Of a stretch of 35,063 nucleotides of DNA, positions 1 through 8,087 are shown in pieces. The number at the start of each line of letters is the position of its first letter. The stretch's first letter is position 1. Made by a program: the position numbers and the translations under genes. Source of the stretch: Anaerococcus sp. (GTDB taxonomy: Bacteria > Bacillota > Clostridia > Tissierellales > Peptoniphilaceae); contig NZ_JALEIL010000087.1 of NCBI RefSeq assembly GCF_022770135.1, forward strand, positions 1-35,063. The letters run 5' to 3'. Under the pieces are notes generated by a model, which was given only the letters and a program-made list of their open reading frames with translations, did no database searches and was not told the DNA's origin.

Positions 1-1919
1 GATACTTGGGTTAATAATTGAAATGTAGTTTCATTTGCCTTGAAGTCACCCACATTTAGACTTAAATCAGCCGATATTATCCCAACTAAGGAGACATTCT
101 TAAAGTCTAAACCTTTAGCAATCATTTGCGTTCCCAAGAGAATATCGATTTTGTTATTCTTCATATCCCTATACATCGTTTCATATAAATTTTTGTTGGT
201 AGCTGTCATTGAATCCATTCTTAAAATATTAGCATCCGGAAAGAAATGTCTTACTTCTTCTTCTAATTTTTCTGTTCCTGCACCAAATTCTTTAATTTTT
301 TTTGAATGGCATACTGGACATATTCTAACCTGATTTTTAGTTCTACCACAATAATGACATACGAGCTTATCTACATTTTTATGATAGGTCATGGCCACGT
401 CACAGGCTTCACATTTTATAACATGACCACAAGATCTGCAAAAAGTGAAGGAATCATGCCCAACCTTATTAAGAAATAATATTGTTTGCTCAGAATTTTT
501 AAGGTTATTTTCTATTTCTCTATATAATTTCTTAGAAATCATGGAGAAATTAGATTCTTTGAGTTCCTCTCTCATGTCGACAATGTCAATACTAGGCATA
601 TTGTTATTTACTCTATTATTAAGCTTTATTAACTCAAAATCACCTTCTTCGACCCTAGCCATACTTCTTATTGAAGGAGTCGCTGTTGCAAGTATTAGAT
701 TGCAGGAGTGGGCTTTTGCTCTTTCTATAGCTATTTCATCTGTATGATACTTAGGATCTTGAGATGAAATATATGATTGATCGTGCTCTTCATCAATGAT
801 AATTATGCCAAGATTTCTAAAAGGAGCAAATATAGCAGATCGTGCTCCGATTACAATTTTAACTTCTCCATTATTTATCATTCTCCATTGATTGAAACGT
901 TCTTTAGGCGTGAGTCTAGAATGCATAATTGCTATTTTTTCATTAAATCTTCCCTTAAATCTTTCAATTGTTTGAGGAGTAAGAGAGATTTCTGGTACTA
1001 GAATAATCGCCTCTTTTCCCTCACTTATTACCTTTTCAACCATTTGTAGGAAAATTTCTGTCTTGCCGCTACCAGTAACTCCATACAAAAGGAAGTGTCC
1101 TTTTCTATCATTATTTATAATATCATAAGCTTTTTGTTGCTCATTATTTAAGGTAAACTTATTATATTTGCTATATAAATCGCTAATTTCTTTTTCTTTT
1201 TCCTTTTTAGTTATAGAAATTATATTTTTACTAATGAGAGTATTTAGACTAGATTTACCCGCTTTTGTATGGGCAAGTAACTCTTTAACTTCTGTTATGC
1301 CATTTTCTTTAAGATAGTTAACAATTTCAATTTGTTTATACGCTCTTGAATTTATTTTTTCTTCATTCATTTTAGTTAAATCTGCGTACTCATCATAGCT
1401 TATTTTTTGACTAGATTTAACATCAAAAGTTTCTTTTACTATTTTTTCTTGTAAATAATAATCAAGTTTTTCTTTGTAGTCTGAAAATTTTCTCGCAAGA
1501 TCTTTAATTTCTCTTTTTTCTTCCAGGTAATCAAGAAAATCATTTGATAGCTCACTAGCATTCTGATAGTAAACATGAATATCCTTGATTTTAGTTGGAG
1601 GCATAACTTGCTTAAGAGCTGCTTGTATAGAAGAGCTATATCTTTTAGACATAAAAAAAGCTAAATCCATAAGTTCATTTGAAATTAGCTTTCTATCATC
1701 GATAAGGTCTATAATTTCTTTAATTTTAAAGTCTATATCTGAATCTAAATTGTCTACTAACTCATAGATGAAAGCCACATAAGTTTTGTTTCCCCCACCA
1801 AAAGGAACAAGGACCCTCCTAGCTATGGATATATCATCAACTAGTCTATCAGGAACTTTATAAGTAAAACTTCTATCTAAAAATCTACTATTAGTGTCTA
1901 AAATAACTTTTGCGAACAA
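1..1919 (-). CDS. priA: Primosomal protein N' (replication restart helicase PriA), 3' end beyond the window
   Basis: This is the replication restart helicase that reloads the replisome at stalled forks. About 639 codons are visible; the C-terminal part lies beyond the left edge, so the ORF track missed it. Reading the minus strand gives an N-terminus LFAKVILDTNSRFLDRSFTY typical of the family, Walker A GVTGSGKTE (near 1,060-1,090), the DEEH box IIIIDEEHD (near 785-810), and the zinc module with four CxxC pairs (CRSC, CEAC, CHYC, CPVC, about 305-440). It then continues through LLGTQMIAKGLDF to TFQLLTQV at the edge, just before motif VI. The start is a TTG at 1,919, with AAGGTGAT overlapping the end of coaBC as the SD. 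That stop lies only 4 bases upstream, so translation is probably coupled. I saw no frameshift in the parts I translated. Confidence 0.95.
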   Translation of the reverse strand, partial: MFAKVILDTNSRFLDRSFTYKVPDRLVDDISIARRVLVPFGGGNKTYVAFIYELVDNLDSDIDFKIKEIIDLIDDRKLISNELMDLAFFMSKRYSSSIQAALKQVMPPTKIKDIHVYYQNASELSNDFLDYLEEKREIKDLARKFSDYKEKLDYYLQEKIVKETFDVKSSQKISYDEYADLTKMNEEKINSRAYKQIEIVNYLKENGITEVKELLAHTKAGKSSLNTLISKNIISITKKEKEKEISDLYSKYNKFTLNNEQQKAYDIINNDRKGHFLLYGVTGSGKTEIFLQMVEKVISEGKEAIILVPEISLTPQTIERFKGRFNEKIAIMHSRLTPKERFNQWRMINNGEVKIVIGARSAIFAPFRNLGIIIIDEEHDQSYISSQDPKYHTDEIAIERAKAHSCNLILATATPSIRSMARVEEGDFELIKLNNRVNNNMPSIDIVDMREELKESNFSMISKKLYREIENNLKNSEQTILFLNKVGHDSFTFCRSCGHVIKCEACDVAMTYHKNVDKLVCHYCGRTKNQVRICPVCHSKKIKEFGAGTEKLEEEVRHFFPDANILRMDSMTATNKNLYETMYRDMKNNKIDILLGTQMIAKGLDFKNVSLVGIISADLSLNVGDFKANETTFQLLTQV

Positions 1920-1923
1920 AATA

Positions 1924-3096
1924 TCACCTTAATAAATCAAGTATCTTATTTGCAAGTTCATCCTTAGGCATAATTCCTAATTCTTCAATATTATCTTTAC
2001 ATATGATACTTGCAATATTAGTATCTACATTAAAGCCTGCTCCCCATTTAGTAAGGTCATTGGCAATAATATAATCGAGATTTTTCCTTTTTAACTTAGC
2101 TTTAGCATTTTCAATTAAGTCATCAGTTTCGGCAGCAAAACCAATTATTTTTTGTTTATTTTTCTTGCTTGCAAAATACTTAACTATATCAGGATTTTCA
2201 ATAAGATCTAGTTCTAAATTATTTCCTGTTTTCTTAAGTTTTCTATCGCTTGGGTTCTCAACCCTATAATCAACTGGAGCAGCTGACATAATCAATGCAT
2301 CGGATGAATCAAAATATCTATCAATTGTATTTTTCATTTCTTCATTTGTCTTGACTTCTATCCTTGTGATTCCTTCGATTTCAAATGGTTTTACTGGACC
2401 AGATACTAATATTACCTCTGCACCTCTTTTTCTTGCTTCATTGGCAATATTATAACCCATCTTACCACTAGATTTATTCGTTATGTATCTAACGTAGTCA
2501 ATCGGTTCAACAGTAGGACCAGCAGAAATTATAATTTTTTTTCCTTTTAGGTCTTTTTCGGTAAAATAATCTTCTAAAAATTCTACTATCTTACTTGGCT
2601 CTTCGAGTCTCCCATCTCCAACTGTATTACATGCAAGAATTCCTGCTTCAGGTCTAATAATTTGTACTCCATAGCTTATTAAGGTGTCAATGTTTTTAAC
2701 TGTAGCTTTATTCTTTAGCATATTAGTGTTCATAGAAGGAGCTATAATTACATCCTTATCACAAGCAAGATAAGAAGCTGTTAAGAAATTATCTGCTATT
2801 CCACTAGCCATCTTAGCAATTGTATTAGCACTTGCTGGTGCAATGAGAAAAACATCTGCCCACTTAGGTAGGTCTATATGATGAACTGATTCATGACTTC
2901 CTTCGAACAAATCTGAATAAACTTTACATCTGCCCATAGTCTCGAAACTAAGCGGGCTTACAAATTTACTTGCAGATTCAGTCATTATAATTTTTAGATT
3001 AGCATTTTTCTTCTTTAGTCTGGAGCAAAGGTCTAATACCTTATATGCTGCAATACCCCCACTTACTCCCAGAAGAATATTTTTGCCTTCTAGCAT
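1924..3096 (-). CDS. coaBC: Bifunctional phosphopantothenoylcysteine decarboxylase / phosphopantothenate-cysteine ligase
   Basis: This enzyme makes 4'-phosphopantetheine for coenzyme A: the CoaB half joins cysteine to 4'-phosphopantothenate using CTP, and the FMN-dependent CoaC half decarboxylates the product. Its 390 residues match the usual fused length. CoaC comes first, with the flavin motif GVSGGIAAYK (10-19), the active-site His in VHHIDLP (about 73), PASANTIAKMASGIADN (87-103), PSMNTNM (120-126) and the catalytic Cys of ACNTVGDGR (about 156). CoaB starts near residue 185 with AGPTVEPIDYVRYITNKSSGKMG and includes KLKKTGN. It overlaps rpoZ upstream by 7 bases, and its stop is 4 bases from the priA start, so it sits inside the gmk-rpoZ-coaBC-priA operon common in Firmicutes. 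Confidence 0.96.
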   Translation of the reverse strand: MLEGKNILLGVSGGIAAYKVLDLCSRLKKKNANLKIIMTESASKFVSPLSFETMGRCKVYSDLFEGSHESVHHIDLPKWADVFLIAPASANTIAKMASGIADNFLTASYLACDKDVIIAPSMNTNMLKNKATVKNIDTLISYGVQIIRPEAGILACNTVGDGRLEEPSKIVEFLEDYFTEKDLKGKKIIISAGPTVEPIDYVRYITNKSSGKMGYNIANEARKRGAEVILVSGPVKPFEIEGITRIEVKTNEEMKNTIDRYFDSSDALIMSAAPVDYRVENPSDRKLKKTGNNLELDLIENPDIVKYFASKKNKQKIIGFAAETDDLIENAKAKLKRKNLDYIIANDLTKWGAGFNVDTNIASIICKDNIEELGIMPKDELANKILDLLR

Positions 3097-3278
3097 TTCT
3101 TGCTAACTTTCCCTTCTATAACTTCATTTAATGCTTGAGTTACTGGCTTAGCCTCTACTTTTTCTGTCAAAGGAGCCGAACCATTAACAATCCTTCTTGC
3201 TCTTTTGGCACACATCATGCAAATTTCATATCTGCTTGGACTAATTTCGCTTAATTTTTTAAATGATGGATTATTCAT
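3090..3278 (-). CDS. rpoZ: DNA-directed RNA polymerase omega subunit
   Basis: This small subunit helps the beta' subunit fold and assemble. The conserved core is visible as SRYEICMMCAKRARRIV followed by KPVTQALNEV. The ORF track starts two codons earlier, at 3,284, but the SD AAGGAGA would then touch the start codon. The ATG at 3,278 leaves a 6-base gap, so I use it, giving 62 residues. The gene still overlaps the end of gmk by 8 bases and the start of coaBC by 7. The core helix carries a CxxC (CMMC) and the chain ends in a third cysteine, which is not the pattern I know from textbook omegas. Confidence 0.9.
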   Translation of the reverse strand: MNNPSFKKLSEISPSRYEICMMCAKRARRIVNGSAPLTEKVEAKPVTQALNEVIEGKVSKKC

Positions 3279-3879
3279 TATCATTCTCCTTAAAATCTAA
3301 ATTTTCTTCCCTAAAAACCTTGTGCTTCTCTGCGTTTATAATTTCATTAACAGATGTAATAGCAGTATTTAAATGATCGTTAACTACCAAATAATCATAG
3401 TCTTTGATATACTCGAGCTCTTTTCTGGCATTATGCATCCTAATTTTAATATCTTCATCAGTTTCTGTACCTCTACCAACAATCCTGTTTTTAAGTTCGG
3501 TAAGTGATGGTGGTGCCAAAAAAATAAAGACCCCATTATCAGTATTTTTCTTGATATTTATAGCGCCCTGTACATCTATTTCCAATATTACAATTTTCCC
3601 TTCATTGATTTTATTCTCAACAAAATCTTTGGGAGTTCCGTAGTAGTTATTATGAACGTGAGCATATTCAAGGAATTTATCTTCTTCTATCATTTTCTCA
3701 AATTCTTCATGGCTTATGTAAAAATAACTTACTCCCTCTATTTCCCCATCTCTTTTCTTCCTAGTAGTGGCAGATACAGAATATACTAAGTTAGTTTGTG
3801 TATTCATAAGATCGTGTAAAACAGTACCTTTTCCAACTCCTGATGGACCAGATATTACTAATAAAAATCCCTTTTTCAT
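3271..3879 (-). CDS. gmk: Guanylate kinase
   Basis: This enzyme phosphorylates GMP to GDP with ATP, feeding GTP and dGTP pools. The 202 residues are the normal length. The P-loop GPSGVGKGT lies at residues 11-19, followed by the GMP-binding segment SATTRKKRDGEIEGVSYFYIS and the lid region RIVGRGTETDEDIKIRM. The ATG is preceded by AAGGGGG at a good distance. It is the first gene of the gmk-rpoZ-coaBC-priA operon. The divergent gap to rqcH carries a clear candidate promoter for it. The remA and yicC genes that often precede gmk in other Firmicutes are absent, because rqcH is here instead. Confidence 0.97.
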   Translation of the reverse strand: MKKGFLLVISGPSGVGKGTVLHDLMNTQTNLVYSVSATTRKKRDGEIEGVSYFYISHEEFEKMIEEDKFLEYAHVHNNYYGTPKDFVENKINEGKIVILEIDVQGAINIKKNTDNGVFIFLAPPSLTELKNRIVGRGTETDEDIKIRMHNARKELEYIKDYDYLVVNDHLNTAITSVNEIINAEKHKVFREENLDFKENDNE

Positions 3880-3899
3880 TTTGCCCCCTTATTATAGTT

Positions 3900-3928
3900 A
3901 TTCTACTTTTAGCCTCAGCTTACTTCAA
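3900..3928 (-). promoter_or_regulatory. Candidate sigma-A promoter of gmk-rpoZ-coaBC-priA
   Basis: Reading the minus strand, TTGAAG (3,928-3,923) and TAGAAT (3,905-3,900) are separated by exactly 17 bases. The predicted start lies just upstream of the AAGGGGG SD of gmk. The -35 hexamer read on the other strand also sits 17 bases from a TATAAT facing rqcH. Confidence 0.6.
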
Positions 3929-3951
3929 GTATACAAAAATAATTGTATAAT
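3923..3951 (+). promoter_or_regulatory. Possible rqcH promoter with very short leader
   Basis: A perfect TATAAT (3,946-3,951) lies 17 bases after a weak -35, CTTCAA. The expected transcript start, near 3,958, would fall inside the SD AGGAGGTGAT (3,956-3,965). The leader would then be only about 11 bases, which makes this promoter uncertain. Confidence 0.35.
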
Positions 3952-3968
3952 GCTTAGGAGGTGATTAA

Positions 3969-5717
3969 ATGAGCTATGATGGAATAGTTACACGTAAAAT
4001 AGTTAATGAGCTTAGAGAAAAATTATTAGGAGGGAAGATTCAAAAAGTTACTCAACCTTCTAAAAATGATATTGTATTTAATGTTTATTCCATGGGTAAA
4101 AACTACAAATTATTACTTAGTGCGAATAATAATGAAGCAAGAATAAATTTAACAAATAAAAAATATGAAAACCCTGATGTACCTCCTAACTTTTGTATGG
4201 TACTAAGAAAGCACATAAATCAAGGAAAAATTATCGATATAAGTCAGAGAGGTCTCGATAGGGTTGTGATTTTTTCAATTTCCTCCATAGATGAAATGGG
4301 CTTTGATACATCTAAAAAACTTATTGTTGAGATAATGGGAAAATACTCAAATATTATACTAGTGAACGACGATTACAGGATAATCGATGCTATTAAAAGA
4401 GTAAATAGCCAAATGTCATCAGTTAGAGAGATATTCCCATCCCTTCAATATGAATTTATAGACGATGATAAGGAAGATATAACTAAGGATGATTTTAAGC
4501 TAGATATAAAAACTTTAGATCAAAAACTTGCAGATAATCAAGTTCCTTATAAAATCTTCCATCAAAATTATACAGGCTTTTCCCCTGCTGTAGGTAAAGA
4601 ATTGGTTTTCAGGGCTGGTATAGACGATAGAATTAACTGGGGACTTGTAAGTGAAGATGAGAAAAGAAAATTAGATAAACTTCTACAAGAATTAGCTGAA
4701 GATATAAGAAATAACAAGCTTTCTAGTTTTGTATATAAGGATAAATATAAAATCAAGGACTTTCATTGTTTAGAACTAACACATCTATCATATAAAAGAG
4801 ATTTGATGAATACAATGAGTGATGCTATAGATAAATTCTTTAATACTAACAAAACACACGATAGATTGAATCAGAAAAAATCTGATTTAAATAAAAAGCT
4901 AAATTCAAGTATCAAAACAGTTGACAAAAAAATAAAAATTTTAATGTCAAATTTAGAAAATAAAGATTCAATAGATAAGTTCAAAAAAAGAGGAGATCTC
5001 TTAGCTGCTAATGTCTACAAGATTAATAAAGGAGACAAGGAGGTTAAGGTTTTAGATTATTATAATAATAACGAAGAGTCTATAATAAGTATTGATCCAC
5101 TAAAGACTCCTTGGGAAAATGTCGAGGCAACTTACACAAGATCAAAAAAACTTAAAGCTTCTTATGATTATGCCAAAAAGGACCTACCAAAACAAAAAGA
5201 ACTGTTAGCCTATCTAGAACAAACTAAAGACTTTATTAACAGGTCAACTAGTATTGAAGATTTAGCAGATATTAGAGAAGAACTAGTGGAAATGAAGATT
5301 ATTAAGAAAAAAGCTAAGAATAAAAAGAAATCTTCCAAGAAATCAAAACCATATCACTATGTTACTAAAAACTCAAGCGATATATATGTAGGTAAAAATA
5401 GTAAGCAAAATGATTATATTACTCTAAAGCTTGCCAACAAGGATGATTTATGGTTTCACATTAAGGACCTTCCAGGAAGCCATGTTATATTAAGAAATGA
5501 CAATATAGATGAAGATGACATAAAGATAGCAGCCTATCTTGCCGCAATAAATTCGTCAGTTTCTAGAGGCAATAAAGTAGATATAGATTATACTCAAAAG
5601 AAGAATGTAAATAAAGCTAAGGGTGCAAAACCAGGAATGGTCTACTATACTGATTTCAATACAATTACAATTGATACAAGTATAGATTTAAAAGCTCATT
5701 ATAAAGAAGTTAAATAA
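3969..5717 (+). CDS. rqcH: Ribosome quality control factor RqcH (NFACT / FbpA-like family)
   Basis: Members bind 50S subunits holding stalled nascent chains and recruit tRNA-Ala to add C-terminal alanine tails that mark the chain for degradation. The 582 residues match the bacterial family. The NFACT-N domain begins MSYDGIVTRKIVNEL, and the Asp-Arg pair needed for tailing is at residues 97-98 (RGLDRVV). A central coiled-coil region with many Lys, Glu and Asn follows, about 290-430. The NFACT-R domain begins near YVTKNSSDIYVGKNSKQND and includes DLWFHIKDLPGSHVILRN. The SD AGGAGGTGAT is strong. The gene is a single transcription unit, divergent from gmk, closed by the hairpin at 5,721-5,752. 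The older name is fibronectin-binding protein A; the visible domains fit the ribosome role better. Confidence 0.93.
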   Translation: MSYDGIVTRKIVNELREKLLGGKIQKVTQPSKNDIVFNVYSMGKNYKLLLSANNNEARINLTNKKYENPDVPPNFCMVLRKHINQGKIIDISQRGLDRVVIFSISSIDEMGFDTSKKLIVEIMGKYSNIILVNDDYRIIDAIKRVNSQMSSVREIFPSLQYEFIDDDKEDITKDDFKLDIKTLDQKLADNQVPYKIFHQNYTGFSPAVGKELVFRAGIDDRINWGLVSEDEKRKLDKLLQELAEDIRNNKLSSFVYKDKYKIKDFHCLELTHLSYKRDLMNTMSDAIDKFFNTNKTHDRLNQKKSDLNKKLNSSIKTVDKKIKILMSNLENKDSIDKFKKRGDLLAANVYKINKGDKEVKVLDYYNNNEESIISIDPLKTPWENVEATYTRSKKLKASYDYAKKDLPKQKELLAYLEQTKDFINRSTSIEDLADIREELVEMKIIKKKAKNKKKSSKKSKPYHYVTKNSSDIYVGKNSKQNDYITLKLANKDDLWFHIKDLPGSHVILRNDNIDEDDIKIAAYLAAINSSVSRGNKVDIDYTQKKNVNKAKGAKPGMVYYTDFNTITIDTSIDLKAHYKEVK

Positions 5718-5720
5718 GTA

Positions 5721-5757
5721 AAAACCGGTTCTTTATTTCAAGACCGGTTTTTGTTTC
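5721..5757. terminator. Bidirectional intrinsic terminator between rqcH and hup
   Basis: AAAACCGG(T)TCTT pairs with AAGACCGGTTTT around the loop TATTTC, with one bulged T. The plus strand then reads TTTTGTTTCTTT, and the minus strand reads TTTTTACTTATTT. It therefore suits both converging genes. Confidence 0.85.
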
Positions 5758-5761
5758 TTTA

Positions 5762-6040
5762 TTATTTATTAACTGCTTCTTTAAGTGTTTTACCAGCTTT
5801 AAATACTGGAGCTTTAGAAGCTGGGATTTGAATAACTTCTTCAGGTTTTCTTGGGTTTCTTCCTTCTCTAGCTTTTCTATCTCTTACTTCGAAAGTTCCA
5901 AAACCAACAAGTTGAACCTTATCACCTTCTACTAGTGACTCAGTTACTGTTTCAAGAAATGCATTTAATGCTTTTTCTGCTTCACTTTTTTTAAGACCAC
6001 TTTTTTCTGAAATATTAATTAATAATTCTGATTTATTCAT
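5762..6040 (-). CDS. hup: HU family DNA-binding protein
   Basis: This is a small histone-like protein that dimerises, bends DNA and helps organise the nucleoid, replication and recombination. Its 92 residues are the standard length. The start MNKSELLINISEKSGLKKSEAEKAL forms the helical base. GFGTFEVRDRKAREGRNPRKPEEVIQIPASKAPVFKAGKTLK contains the GFGxF and RxGRNP signatures and the DNA-binding beta arm. The SD AGGAGGAAAT lies directly upstream. It is the last gene in a long minus-strand series, but it has its own near-consensus promoter, as expected for an abundant protein, and ends at the shared terminator. Confidence 0.97.
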   Translation of the reverse strand: MNKSELLINISEKSGLKKSEAEKALNAFLETVTESLVEGDKVQLVGFGTFEVRDRKAREGRNPRKPEEVIQIPASKAPVFKAGKTLKEAVNK

Positions 6041-6121
6041 ATTTCCTCCTATAAATCAATATAATTCTGTTTAACTCTAAGATAGATTATACATAAGAAA
6101 TAAACTAATTTCAAGCCTTTC
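6041..6121. other. Short gap between the PrsA-like gene and hup
   Basis: The gap holds the hup promoter and SD only. I see no hairpin followed by T's here, so readthrough from the long operon into hup is likely in addition to its own promoter. Confidence 0.6.
6086..6114 (-). promoter_or_regulatory. Strong sigma-A promoter of hup
   Basis: On the minus strand, TTGAAA (6,114-6,109) and TATAAT (6,091-6,086) are spaced by 17 bases. The leader is about 40 bases, ending in AGGAGG. The -35 begins 7 bases after the stop of the preceding lipoprotein gene, with no terminator between. Confidence 0.85.
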
Positions 6122-7063
6122 CTACACAAAAACCTTAATCTTACTTTCTTTTATAAGCCTGTTGAGGTAGTCGTAATAGGAATTTTTTAAATAAATATCC
6201 TTTGCTTTGAGTAATAGCTCATTTTCATTTTCATTATATGAATTTATCATAAGTATACAATACTTTCCCTTATGCTCAAATATATTGCTTATCTTATCTT
6301 TTTCCTTAACCTTAGATTCTAATAGTAGTTGATCGTTTATATAAACGAAATCGGAATTTATAATTGAGTAGTTCCTTGCGGTTTTATTAAGGAATGATTT
6401 AAAACTTTTTGCATCTGTAATTTTATCTTTGATATCTTTAGCGACACTCTCATCATCGAATACCAGGACGTTATACTTGTATAGCCTATGAAGATTCTTA
6501 TCTTTGTTATAAAAATCAACTACATCTTTATCTTTAACCTTGTTCTTCTTAAGGTATAGATCGAAATGAGCCTTCCTTATAGAATCATTATATAAGATAT
6601 CATTAATAGAGTTTTCATTAAACCCTAAGGCGAGGATATTTGCCTCCAGTGAATCCTCACCATTTAGTTTGTCTGCAAGAATATTCTTTAAAATATTTGA
6701 TCCATTATCATCTAATTTAATATTGTTAGACTCTAAATCTTTTTTCATAACTTGATCTTTAATCATAGAGTCAACTAGTTCATCTCTTAGTATTTGATCA
6801 TTAGTCTTTCCGTTTTTGCTCTTATTTTCTAAGTAAGATTCACCGTAGACCTTGCTATAGTAGGCCTGATAAAATCTTAATTCTTTTGAATATAAATCAC
6901 TTGAAATGGCCTTTCCATCGACACTTGCTATGATGTTGCTAGTAGTTTTATCCTTACTATTACATGAAGTAAGTGTGACAAATAACAAAAACGCTGTTAT
7001 TAAAATCTTACTTGTTTTCGTCTTCAGATTCTTTGTTGTTTGCTTCATCTTTAGAATCTTCAA
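6122..7063 (-). CDS. PrsA/SurA-like lipoprotein with degenerate parvulin region
   Basis: This is probably a membrane-anchored extracytoplasmic chaperone. The N-terminus has a basic stretch, the hydrophobic ILITAFLLFVTL and the lipobox LTSC. A SurA-N-like helical region follows (IIASVDGKAISSDLYSKELRFYQAYY to about residue 190). The remaining part has VLVFDDESVAKDIKDKITDAKSF, which aligns by eye with ILVQDEETAKEIKEKINNGEDF of the adjacent prsA. The HIL and GYHI residues of an active parvulin are absent, so isomerase activity looks lost. The reading frame opens with TTG at 7,063, with AGAGG 6 bases before it, inside the end of prsA (56-base overlap). The ATG at 7,048 lacks a good SD but remains possible. 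It probably arose by duplication of prsA. Confidence 0.75.
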   Translation of the reverse strand: MKILKMKQTTKNLKTKTSKILITAFLLFVTLTSCNSKDKTTSNIIASVDGKAISSDLYSKELRFYQAYYSKVYGESYLENKSKNGKTNDQILRDELVDSMIKDQVMKKDLESNNIKLDDNGSNILKNILADKLNGEDSLEANILALGFNENSINDILYNDSIRKAHFDLYLKKNKVKDKDVVDFYNKDKNLHRLYKYNVLVFDDESVAKDIKDKITDAKSFKSFLNKTARNYSIINSDFVYINDQLLLESKVKEKDKISNIFEHKGKYCILMINSYNENENELLLKAKDIYLKNSYYDYLNRLIKESKIKVFV

Positions 7064-8087
7064 CTTTTTCCTCTTTATCAGTAGTATCTTCTTCTTTTTC
7101 AGCCTTTACTTCAGCTTCTGATTCTTTTGCATCATCCTTAGTCTCTGTTTCACTTGCGTTTTCAGTAACTACATTTGCATCATCATGTAATTTCTTAATG
7201 TAATCTGCATATTTTTGATCTTTGATTTTCTTAGTGATTTCTTCTTTAGAATCTTCGAAAGAATCTGTTATTTTATTCACTTTAATTATATGATATCCGA
7301 ATTGTGACTTAACTGGATCAGAAACTTCACCCTCTTTCATAGAGAAAGCTGCATCTTCAAATTCTTTAACCATTTGACCTTTGGAGAAGGCACCTACAGA
7401 TCCACCATTTTTAGCACTAGCGGTGTCAGTTGAGTATTCCTCTGCAAGCTTAGCAAAGTCTTCTCCATTATTGATTTTTTCTTTTATTTCTTTAGCAGTT
7501 TCTTCATCTTGAACTAAGATGTGAGATGCGTCAACCTTTACAAATTCATCCTTGTTATCTTCAAAGTATTTTTTTATTTCATCATCTGTAACTTCATTGT
7601 TAGTATCAAACCATTCTCTGTGTTTTTTATACATTAAGTCCTTTTTAAGTGTTTCTTTGAATTTATCAAGACTCATATTGTAATCATCTAGAGTTTTGTC
7701 GAATTGCTCTTGGCCACCAAAGTTTTGTACAGATTGCATCAAGGCATCGTCAACTTCTTTATCGTCGATTTTGATATCATTTTTCTTGATATCATTTGCA
7801 ATTAATTTATCTTGAACCATCATAGTTACGATAGAGTTTTTGAGTTGTTGTTGACTTGCGAGCATTGATGCATAGAAGCTTAGCTCGTCCTTATAATCGT
7901 CCTTACTAATCTTTTCTCCATCAACTATAGCGACAGTTTTATCATCAAGCTTTTCACTTTTTTTATCTTTTACTTCTTCTGTTTGTTCTGTCTTGTTATT
8001 AGCATCCTGACCTGCATCCTTATTTTGATTACATCCTACGAATAACATAGAAGCCATTAGCATCACTGGTATAATTTTATTTTTCAT
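7008..8087 (-). CDS. prsA: Foldase lipoprotein PrsA (parvulin-type peptidyl-prolyl isomerase)
   Basis: This lipoprotein helps exported proteins fold at the outer face of the membrane. The signal MKNKIIPVMLMASMLFVGC ends in a lipobox-like FVGC. A SurA-N-type helical domain follows (about 50-170). The parvulin domain runs from VDASHILVQDEETAKEI through FAKLAEEYSTDTASAKNGGSVGAFSKGQM to KSQFGYHIIKV (about 180-270). The last 60 residues are a very acidic, Lys/Glu-rich tail, probably disordered. The start overlaps the end of mfd by 11 bases, with AAGGAG lying inside mfd, so the genes are co-translated. The mfd-prsA adjacency is common in Firmicutes. Confidence 0.93.
   Translation of the reverse strand: MKNKIIPVMLMASMLFVGCNQNKDAGQDANNKTEQTEEVKDKKSEKLDDKTVAIVDGEKISKDDYKDELSFYASMLASQQQLKNSIVTMMVQDKLIANDIKKNDIKIDDKEVDDALMQSVQNFGGQEQFDKTLDDYNMSLDKFKETLKKDLMYKKHREWFDTNNEVTDDEIKKYFEDNKDEFVKVDASHILVQDEETAKEIKEKINNGEDFAKLAEEYSTDTASAKNGGSVGAFSKGQMVKEFEDAAFSMKEGEVSDPVKSQFGYHIIKVNKITDSFEDSKEEITKKIKDQKYADYIKKLHDDANVVTENASETETKDDAKESEAEVKAEKEEDTTDKEEKVEDSKDEANNKESEDENK

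Noticed and set aside
40-1767. Plus-strand ORFs at 40-333, 445-747, 777-1,001 and 1,585-1,767
   Set aside because: All lie opposite priA, whose minus-strand frame is open and carries all helicase and zinc motifs; these are shadows.
7008-7063. Possible frameshift joining prsA and the PrsA-like gene
   Set aside because: Each gene has its own lipobox signal, and the second has an SD, so they are two overlapping genes rather than one broken gene.
7012-7203. Plus-strand Ser-rich ORF opposite the end of prsA
   Set aside because: It is the reverse reading of the Glu/Lys/Asp-rich prsA tail; the composition explains the open frame.
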